In this document: piece by piece, positions 42,832 through 48,358 of the stretch
Layout of the letters: the number at the start of each line of letters is the position of its first letter
Position numbering within the stretch: position 1 is the first letter of the stretch
Assembly (NCBI GenBank): GCA_937864295.1
Contig: CALMJA010000093.1
Location: 1 to 48,358, forward strand
Length of the DNA stretch: 48,358 nucleotides
Origin: an uncultured Candidatus Altimarinota bacterium
GTDB taxonomy: Bacteria; Patescibacteriota; Gracilibacteria; BD1-5; UBA6164
Direction: 5' to 3'
Position numbers and translations under genes: made by a program
Notes under the pieces: model-generated
The model's input: the letters and a program-made list of their open reading frames with translations, nothing else
Databases searched by the model: none
What the model was told of the DNA's origin: nothing

Positions 42832-43821
42832 ATGGAAAAAACAGTTATAGAAAAAAGCATAGCTCAATATAAATCAATTGAACAATATGCTCATATAAGT
42901 TTTGATGATGTTATGAATAAAGTTTCACAAGAAATAGCTGAATTAATAGAAGCAAAACAATCTTGAAATCAAGAAGAAACTTACAAAGAAGCATCTGATG
43001 TTTTGATAAATTTATTATCGATAAGTAGTGAACTAAATATAGCTCCTCTATCTTGAGAAAAAAAAGATTCTGACATAAATAGTTTAATTATAAACTTTTG
43101 AAAATGGAATTCAAAGATTCAAGAATTAAGAAATAGATATTCAAGAGAAGAAACAAATATAAGTGAAGTAGAAAAAATAACAAAATCACTTGTTAGTGAA
43201 GTATTAGCTTTTACTAATCCAGAATTAAGTATTGAAGAAATATTAAAAGAAGCAGTTTGTAAATTTGAATCAAGAAAAGATTTATACAAGCCAAAAATAG
43301 ATTTAAAAGATTTTATCTCAAGTTATCAAAATTTTCCAAAATCTTGAATAAATTTTAAAGATATTTCTCCATTATTAGCAAACAATGAAGCATTAAATTA
43401 TGCAATTTTTGAAATGGCTAACAATTGTAGAAATGCAGATGTAATAGTATGACTTGATGCTAGATGATTTATTTTTTGAACACTCATAGCAAAACAATTA
43501 AATAAACCATTTATAATGATAAGAAAAGCTTGAAAATTACCATGAAAAACAAAAGAAATAAGTTACTGACTTGAATATTGAAATGATAAAATACAAATTC
43601 AAGAAAATGCAATATTAGAATGACAAAAAGTAGCTTTAATTGATGATTTATTGGCAACTTGAGGAACTATAAAAGCAGCAATAGATTTAGTTGAATTATC
43701 ATGATGAATTGTTGATAACCTATCTTTTGTAATTTCTCTTGATGAAGAAAATTTAAAAAAACTAGACTCAAGAAAAGTCCTAAATTGATACAAAATAAAC
43801 AGCTTATTAAATTATAATTAA
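42832..43821 (+). CDS. apt: MazG-like pyrophosphohydrolase fused to adenine phosphoribosyltransferase
   Basis: 329 residues. Residues about 15-60 (VMNKVSQEIAELIEAKQSGNQEETYKEASDVLINLLSISSEL) show the EExxE-helix-D pattern of the MazG/HisE all-alpha NTP pyrophosphohydrolases. The rest of the first 150 residues is helical, perhaps a second half. From about 160 a complete Apt follows: [64 protein letters not shown] and the PRPP loop VALIDDLLATGGTIKAAI at about 268-285. Apt makes AMP from adenine and PRPP. A pyrophosphatase in the same chain could remove pyrophosphate-type by-products or clean nucleotides. The fusion is unusual. Confidence 0.8.
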
Positions 43822-43827
43822 AACATT

Positions 43828-44736
43828 ATGAAAACAATTCTTAGTCATCCAAATTTTGAATATTTAGCAGAAAATATAGCCAATGATAATAAATGAAAAA
43901 TAAATAAAGCAGATATTTCAATGAAAACTTTTCCAGATTCTTGGCCAAATATTTTTATAAATGATGTTAAAGATTTAGTAGAACATCAAGAAATAACTTA
44001 TATTTGAGACTTTTCAAAACCAGAGGATTTATTTATAAATTTTGCAGCAATTAGATGAATAATAGATTATTATGCAAATAAAGTAAGAGTTATACTTCCA
44101 TATTTCCCTGTTTGAACTATGGAAAGAATAGAAACAAAATGAGAAGTTGCAACTGCTAAATATTTTGCAGATATTATGAGCTTATTACCTCAAGCAAGAA
44201 GTGAAAAAACTTCAATTCATATATTTGATATACATGCACTTGTAGAAAGATTTCTTTTTGATTCTCGTCAAGTAAACGCTGAAATCCATACTGCCATGAG
44301 TTTACTTAAAAATGAAATAGAATGAAAAACTATTGTATTTCCAGATGATTGAGCAAAAAAGAGATTTGGAAGAGATTTTAATAATTTTGATACAATAGTT
44401 TGTTCGAAAATAAGGGTTTGAGATGAAAGACATATTCAAATAAAAGAATGAGATCCTGCTTGAAAAGACTTAATAATAATTGATGATTTAATACAAACTT
44501 GATGAACTATTAAAGAAACAGCAGATAAACTTAGAGAATTATGAGCAAAATCCGTTTGCGCTTACGCAACTCATTGAGTATTTCCAAATAATTCTCATAT
44601 AGAATTAGCAAAAAAACTAGATAAACTTATAGTAACTGATTCAATACCAGAAAATATATTATTAGCAAAAGAAGTAATAAATATGCAAGTTATAAGTATA
44701 AAACCACTTATAGAAAAAATAATTTTTAGAGAATAA
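43828..44736 (+). CDS. prs: Ribose-phosphate pyrophosphokinase family protein
   Basis: 302 residues. The layout is of a PRPP synthetase: an N-terminal fold with FPDSWPNIFINDVKDLVEHQEITYIGDFSKPED, RVILPYFPVGTMERIETKGE (modified pyrophosphate-site region), HIFDIHALVERFLF with the conserved DIH and, near 215-230, the ribose-5-phosphate loop DLIIIDDLIQTGGTIKE. It diverges from standard Prs (which has FxDGE and DLH), so it may be a distinct subgroup. PRPP feeds both Apt, just upstream, and PncB. Six bases after apt. Confidence 0.8.
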
Positions 44737-44768
44737 ACTTGTAAAAAAATAAGAGAGTATTATAATAA

Positions 44769-44783
44769 TTGTAATATTTACAA
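44769..44783 (+). promoter_or_regulatory. Probable NrtR operator before nrtR
   Basis: TTGTAA-TAT-TTACAA is a perfect inverted repeat. Its inner 13 bases are the exact reverse complement of the pncB site. It is 13 bases before the nrtR ATG, fitting autoregulation. Confidence 0.6.
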
Positions 44784-44795
44784 TAATAATTCTCT

Positions 44796-45515
44796 ATGAA
44801 TCATTTAATTAAAGAAAACAATTTTTCAAACATATGGGACCCAAATCTAAGCATCCCTATCCCAGCTATAGATATAGTTATTTTTACAATTTACCAAAAT
44901 GAAGTTTGTGTTGTGTTATTAAAACAAGAACTTGAATGAAAAAATAGTTATATCTTACCTGGTTGAATAGTAGCAAAATGATATTCACTAGAAGAAAATT
45001 TTGATAGTATTTTAGAAAGAAAAACTGGTATAAAATGAGTTTATAAAGAACAACTTTATACTTTTTGAAATCCAGATAGAGACAAAAGATGACACACTAT
45101 TTCTATAAGTTATTTTGCACTTGTATGAATGGATAATTTTCTTAAAAATGTAGATTTAACAAAAGTTGCAATTGTAAAATACAAAGACATAAATGAAAAC
45201 AATATTTGATTTAAAGATAAAAAAGTTGGGAGTGACCACTTAGACATAATCAGATATGCTAAACAAAGGTTAAAATGGAAATTAGAATACACAAATATAG
45301 CAAAAGATATGCTTCCAAAAAGATTTAGAATGAGTCAATTACAAGAGATTTATGAAATAGTATTATGAGAAAAAGTAGATAAAAGAAATTTTTGAAAAAA
45401 AATATTTAAGTTAAATATGATAGAAGAAACTTGAGAATTAGATAAATCTACTAATAGACCTGCAAAATTATATAAATTTATTGATAGTGAATTAAAAATT
45501 TACAATGTAATGTAA
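44796..45515 (+). CDS. nrtR: NrtR-type Nudix-related transcriptional regulator
   Basis: 239 residues. The N-terminal 150 residues are a Nudix fold (AIDIVIFTIYQNEVCVVLLKQELEGKNSYILPGGIVAKGYSLEENF). The catalytic box is degenerate (SILERKTGIKG instead of REUxEExG), as in NrtR regulators that bind ADP-ribose without strong hydrolysis. The C-terminal part (about 160-239; RFRMSQLQEIYEIVLGEKVDKRNFGKKIFKLNMIEETG) is the NrtR winged helix. NrtR usually represses NAD salvage genes until ADP-ribose-type ligands bind. Matching inverted repeats lie before this gene, pncA and pncB. Confidence 0.85.
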
Positions 45516-45542
45516 AAGACCAGCCTATGGCTGGTCTTTTAT
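45514..45542. terminator. GC-rich bidirectional terminator of nrtR and mini-gene D
   Basis: A perfect 12-bp stem (45514-45525 with 45529-45540; aaaagaccagcc), loop TAT, A- and T-runs outside. The nrtR TAA overlaps its left edge, and the mini-gene D TGA (complement of 45543-45545) is just outside the right. Confidence 0.9.
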
Positions 45543-45773
45543 TCATTTTTTCTGGCTTCGCACAAACACTTCAACGAACACATTTTTTTGTGGAACGTCA
45601 ACGCGGCTACAACCATATACAATTATTCCTTCTGGCTTTGATGGAAGTTCTTTGAGATTTAATTCTCTTTTGCATGAATCAATCTTTTTTTGAAGCAAAG
45701 CTTCAGCTTGATCTTTAGTGCAATCAGAGAAAAAAACAACTTCACCATTTTTATCAGAGATTTTATACCACAT
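45543..45773 (-). CDS. Foreign-looking mini-gene D, ends in TGA
   Basis: 76 residues if TGA (complement of 45543-45545) is a stop. Under code 25 it would add six codons ending in TAG inside the terminator. It starts MWYKISDKNGEVVFF, followed by an acidic helix (SDCTKDQAEALLQKKIDSCKREL) and a beta-rich end (GIIVYGCSRVDVPQKNVFVEVFVRSQKK); three Cys. Glycines are GGN only; codons such as CGC and GTC are used. AGGAA with a G-run lies before the ATG, and a clear promoter lies upstream. It is probably soluble. No family is recognised; it is grouped with mini-genes A-C. Confidence 0.65.
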   Translation of the reverse strand: MWYKISDKNGEVVFFSDCTKDQAEALLQKKIDSCKRELNLKELPSKPEGIIVYGCSRVDVPQKNVFVEVFVRSQKK

Positions 45774-45798
45774 TTCCTAAACCCCTTTTTTAAATTTC

Positions 45799-45815
45799 AT
45801 GAAACGAAGTTTCAT
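45799..45815 (-). promoter_or_regulatory. Palindrome at the start of mini-gene D transcription
   Basis: ATGAAAC-GAA-GTTTCAT is a perfect 7-bp inverted repeat with a 3-base spacer, directly downstream of the -10 box, so it covers the expected transcription start. It may be an operator or a 5' hairpin. Confidence 0.5.
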
Positions 45816-45816
45816 T

Positions 45817-45844
45817 ATTATAAATAAAAGAATATTTAAATCAA
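45817..45844 (-). promoter_or_regulatory. Promoter of mini-gene D
   Basis: On the minus strand, TTGATT (complement of 45839-45844), 16-base spacer, TATAAT (complement of 45817-45822). Both hexamers match mini-gene B. Confidence 0.7.
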
Positions 45845-45850
45845 TAGTAT

Positions 45851-45904
45851 TTATTTAACTTCTAATATTTATTTAACTTCTAATATTTATTTAACTTCTA
45901 ATAT
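45851..45904 (-). repeat. Three tandem 18-bp copies spanning the end of the SanA-like gene
   Basis: The unit ttatttaacttctaatat occurs three times without a mismatch. The copy at 45887-45904 encodes the last codons and TAA of the SanA-like gene on the minus strand; the other two lie downstream and each repeats the same end and stop. Confidence 0.9.
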
Positions 45905-46567
45905 TTGTTTTTTTGTATTTTCAATTTGTTCATCTGTAATTATATGTACTTTTTCTCAAAGATATTTTGGTTTATTTTTAAATATTTCTATTTCAAAAAA
46001 TGCTTTTAAGCGAGCAAATACTTCTCTTCTATTATTATAATCTTCTTTTATATATTTTTGAAGATTTGTTTCTACTCAATATACTTGCAATCAAAGTTTA
46101 TTTCAAATATACATTGCTCTTTTTAAATGAAAATCTTGTGTAAACAAAACAATTTCTTTTGCATCAAAAATCTCACGTGCTCTATACAAAGAGTCATAAG
46201 TATCAAAGCCAGCATAATCAAGATAAATATCTTGTTCATTAGCTCAAAGAGAAATTAAATAATTTTTCATTGATTCTGGCTCATTATAATTTATTTTTGA
46301 ATTATCTCATGACACGATTATTTTTTTTATTTTTCATGTTTCATAAGCTGTATAAGCAACTTTCAATCTATCTTTCAATATATCTGAAGGCATTTTATTT
46401 GGTAATATTGAAGCTCAAAAAACAAGTCATAAATATTTTTGATCTAGACCTTCTACATCATAAAAATAATTATCACTTGAAAAACTAAGAACATAATAAT
46501 TAACTCCAAATATAAAACTTGAAGTTAAAAAAATCAAACAAATAAATGATATAATATATTTTTTCAT
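45887..46567 (-). CDS. SanA/YdcF-like (DUF218) envelope protein
   Basis: 226 residues. There is one N-terminal membrane helix, then the DUF218 fold: LVFGASILPNKMPSDILKDRLKVAYTAYETGKIKKIIVSGDNS at about 48-90, YNEPESMKNYLISLGANEQDIYLDYAGFDTYDSLYRARE, and VLFTQDFHLKRAMYIG with the conserved His. Members such as SanA affect envelope permeability; the biochemical activity is not settled. The ATG overlaps the stop of the 38-residue peptide gene by one base (TAATG), so they are translationally coupled. The last codons are part of an 18-bp tandem repeat. Confidence 0.8.
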
Positions 46568-46683
46568 TATAAAAATTTTTCAAGTAATCTATAATAAAGT
46601 GGCATAAGAAAAACAAAAAATACACATATTAAAAACAAAATTCTACTTTTTGTAAAAAGTGGTTTTTTTTCATTATTTTCCAT
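46567..46683 (-). CDS. 38-residue single-pass membrane peptide
   Basis: 38 residues, ending in TAA that shares its last A with the ATG of the SanA-like gene. A polar start (MENNEKKPLFTKSR) is followed by a hydrophobic core (ILFLICVFFVFLMPLYY) and a short basic-acidic end. It may be a small partner of the SanA-like protein. It is directly preceded by the T-run of the miaA terminator. Confidence 0.6.
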   Translation of the reverse strand: MENNEKKPLFTKSRILFLICVFFVFLMPLYYRLLEKFL

Positions 46684-46684
46684 A

Positions 46685-46715
46685 AAAATGATTTAAAAGA
46701 TATTTAAATCATTTT
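46685..46715 (-). terminator. Terminator of miaA, abutting the next start codon
   Basis: AAAATGATTTAAA (46685-46697) pairs with TTTAAATCATTTT (46703-46715). The T-run on the minus strand ends at the ATG at 46683. Confidence 0.7.
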
Positions 46716-46726
46716 AAATCTTTTTT

Positions 46727-47629
46727 CTATATTTCCAAATCTTCTTCATATTTTCTAAACCAAGTTAATTGTCTTTTTGCATAGTTTCTATTATTTTTTT
46801 GTACTAGTTCTATACATTCTTGTAAAGATATATTTCCTTCTAAATAATCAATTACTTCTTTGTATCAAATAGTCTTAAGTCAAAAATCATCTTTTTTATA
46901 AGTATTTAAAAGTCATTTTACTTCCCCTTCCAATCAAGAATCAAACATTTGTTTTATTCTAAAATCTATTTTACTATAAAGTTCAACTCTATCTCCATCA
47001 TAAGGAGTCAAAAACAAAACATCATACTTAAGAGATTTTTCTGTTCTAAATTCAGTTTTACTTTTTCAAGTTAGAGTTTTAACTTCTATTGCTCTAATTA
47101 CATATCTATAATTATTTGGATGCAATTCTTTTGCATAATTTGGATCTAGTTTATTTAACTTATCCCATATATATTGATTTCAAAACTCTTTTCTTTCTTT
47201 ATCTAAAGAATCTCTCAAATTATCATCAGCTGGTATTTTTGGTATATCAAAATCGTAAATTAAACTATCAATATATAATCAAGTACCTCAACAAAGTATT
47301 GGTATTTTTCATTTTTTTATTATATCTTCTATGATTTTTTCTGCTGCAACTTTATATTCTCATACACTATAATCTATATCTGGAGTTATTATATCAACCA
47401 TATGATGTTTTATTCATTGCATTTCATCATTTGTAACTTTTCAAGTTCATATATCTAAACTTTTAAATATTTGTCTAGAATCTGCTCAAATTACTTCAGT
47501 ATTTAAATATTTAGCTACTTCAATACTAAGACCTGTTTTTCAGCTAGCTGTAGGTCAATAAATAACAATCAATTTTTGTTTATCAGTTTTTTTATTTAAG
47601 AAATCATTTATTTTGTCTAGAAAAATCAT
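46727..47629 (-). CDS. miaA: tRNA dimethylallyltransferase
   Basis: 300 residues. [22 protein letters not shown] is the P-loop at about 21-42, [19 protein letters not shown] the conserved DS.Q motif, [18 protein letters not shown] the GGTGLY motif, and RYVIRAIEV and [13 protein letters not shown] the family ends. It adds a prenyl group to A37 of tRNAs reading U-initial codons. This includes, notably, tRNAs that would read UGA in a code-25 cell. The start is supported by the P-loop distance. Confidence 0.95.
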
Positions 47630-47708
47630 AATTAAATTTTACAAATATTTTTAAAAGTGTACTATATAAAAGCTTTTTTTCAAGAAAAATATTTTTTTCA
47701 AAAAAAGT

Positions 47709-47736
47709 TTTGACATATTTGTGATTTTTAATAATA
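47709..47736 (+). promoter_or_regulatory. Promoter of the tRNA cluster
   Basis: TTGACA, 16-base spacer and TAATAT, about 22 bases before the 5' end of tRNA-Thr. Confidence 0.65.
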
Positions 47737-47757
47737 TGTCTCTCGCAAATGACACAT

Positions 47758-47833
47758 GCCAATATAGCTCAGCTGGTAGAGCATTCGCCTTGTAAGCGAA
47801 CGGTCATCGGTTCAAATCCGATTATTGGCTCCA
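47758..47833 (+). tRNA. tRNA-Thr(UGU)
   Basis: Acceptor arms GCCAATA and TATTGGC pair, the anticodon loop is CTTGTAA with TGT at 47791-47793, the T loop is GGTTCAAATCC and a CCA end is encoded. Confidence 0.95.
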
Positions 47834-47841
47834 TTTACAAT

Positions 47842-47908
47842 AAAAATAAATTACGAACTACGAGTTTAAAATAATTTTTTATCTTTGATTCGTAACTCGT
47901 AATTTTTT
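47842..47908 (+). terminator. Long inverted repeat between tRNA-Thr and tRNA-Tyr
   Basis: AATTACGA and TACGA face TCGTA and TCGTAATT around an AT-rich loop, followed by a T-run. It probably ends transcription after tRNA-Thr. Confidence 0.6.
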
Positions 47909-47916
47909 TATACTTT

Positions 47917-48001
47917 GGGCAGATTCCAGAGTGGCCAAATGGGGCGGACTGTAAATCCGCTAGCTATGCTTTCGGGGGTTCGACTCCCTCTCTGCCCACC
48001 A
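47917..48001 (+). tRNA. tRNA-Tyr(GUA)
   Basis: 85 bases, class II with a long variable arm. GGGCAGA pairs with TCTGCCC; the anticodon GTA is at 47951-47953 in loop CTGTAAA; CCA is encoded. Confidence 0.95.
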
Positions 48002-48014
48002 TAAAACAAAATAA

Positions 48015-48099
48015 GCCGGGGTGATGAAATTGGTAGACATGTTGGTCTTAGAAACCAATGCTTAATCGCATGCGAGTTCGAGTCTCGCCCTCGGCACCA
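48015..48099 (+). tRNA. tRNA-Leu(UAG)
   Basis: 85 bases, class II. GCCGGGG pairs with CCTCGGC (one G-U); anticodon TAG at 48049-48051; CCA is encoded. Confidence 0.95.
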
Positions 48100-48160
48100 T
48101 ATATCCAAATATATTTATATTTTTGCTTCGTACTAGGCGAACAAATTAAAATTAACAATT

Positions 48161-48358
48161 ATGAAAACAGGAATACATCCAGAATCAAAAGAAATTTTGT
48201 TAGTTGATAGAAGTGCTGACTTTGTTTTAAAAGTTAACTCTACAGCTAAAACAGTTGATACTTTCGAATTTGAAGGTAAAACTTACCCTTGTATTTTTAT
48301 AGAATCTTCTTCAGCTTCTCACCCATTCTATACTGGTGAACAAAAAATACTTAAAACA
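48161..48358 (+). CDS. rpmE2: Ribosomal protein L31, type B, 3'-partial
   Basis: 66 residues before the window ends. MKTGIHPESKEILLVDRSADFVLKVNSTAK matches the N-terminus of L31; FEGKTYPCIFIESSSASHPFYTGEQKIL is the type B (zinc-free) form, without the CxxC pair. Its glycines are GGN, like the cold-shock gene. There is no SD before the ATG, as in other native genes. A component of the large ribosomal subunit. Confidence 0.93.
   Translation, partial: MKTGIHPESKEILLVDRSADFVLKVNSTAKTVDTFEFEGKTYPCIFIESSSASHPFYTGEQKILKT

Noticed and set aside
47908-48108. Antisense ORF over the tRNA genes
   Set aside because: It is the complement of tRNA-Tyr and tRNA-Leu; no protein signal.
1-48358. UGA as selenocysteine or tryptophan
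   Set aside because: TGA occurs many times per gene, at invariant Gly sites, no SECIS-like elements follow, and TGG is used for Trp.
1-48358. CRISPR array, insertion sequence, integrase or prophage genes
   Set aside because: No spaced direct repeats, transposase or phage structural genes were seen; the only exact tandem repeat is the 18-bp unit at 45851.

Overview
The window is chromosomal DNA, roughly 25-27% GC, from a bacterium that reads UGA as glycine (genetic code 25). Among known lineages this points to Gracilibacteria or Absconditabacteria (SR1). The code is visible in the genes. In-frame TGA stands where invariant glycines belong: the ZnuC P-loop, the glycines after CPCAL in the copper ATPase, the GGDGT motif of NAD kinase, the PRPP loops of Apt and Prs, and the SGGIDS loop of NadE. 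Standard-code reading cuts nearly every gene into fragments. Native genes start at ATG behind A/T-rich leaders with no Shine-Dalgarno sequence. Most are closed by AT-rich bidirectional hairpins that often contain the stop codons of both convergent genes.

Layout: 1-5.1 kb holds a broken TPR protein, a secreted protein and a 974-residue TPR protein. 5.2-10.7 kb holds a basic tail peptide, a VF530-type protein and a series of unrecognised envelope or cytoplasmic proteins, one of them frameshifted in an A8 tract. 10.8-12.6 kb holds a SIS-domain protein, a cold-shock protein and a Dps-like protein behind a Fur-type box. 12.7-17.7 kb holds a Na/Pi cotransporter followed by a Fur/Zur regulator with znuA-znuC-znuB. 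17.8-18.9 kb holds an HD-domain protein. 19.2-26.0 kb is a copper/heavy-metal cluster on the minus strand: a His/Cys-rich secreted protein, an HMA-membrane-cupredoxin protein, a copper ATPase fused to a beta-propeller, and a multicopper oxidase. 26.1-36.8 kb holds a Y-family polymerase, an extradiol dioxygenase, an MBL-fold hydrolase, a SpoU methyltransferase, a DUF1846 protein, Tex and a lytic-transglycosylase-like protein. 37.0-45.5 kb is an NAD salvage and nucleotide block: pncA-pncB-nadE-nadK-nadD-Nudix, a TrmB-like regulator, a MazG-Apt fusion, a PRPP synthetase and NrtR. 45.9-48.36 kb holds a SanA/YdcF protein, a 38-residue membrane peptide, miaA, tRNAs Thr, Tyr and Leu, and the start of ribosomal protein L31.

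The genes interlock most clearly around NAD. Near-identical 13-bp inverted repeats (TGTAAATATTACA) lie before pncA, before pncB and before nrtR, which implies an autoregulated NrtR regulon controlling nicotinamide salvage.

The strangest feature is a set of four small genes (19009-19209, 28579-28734, 32377-32646, 45543-45773). They look like a different genetic system. They have GGAGG-type ribosome binding sites, mostly strong sigma70 promoters, higher GC, GC-rich terminators and no TGA used as glycine, and two of them end in TGA as if it were a stop. A fifth GC-rich spot (about 30330-30400) has no gene but looks like a small minus-strand RNA with a terminator. These could be transferred mini-genes or foreign sequence introduced during assembly; the sequence alone cannot decide.
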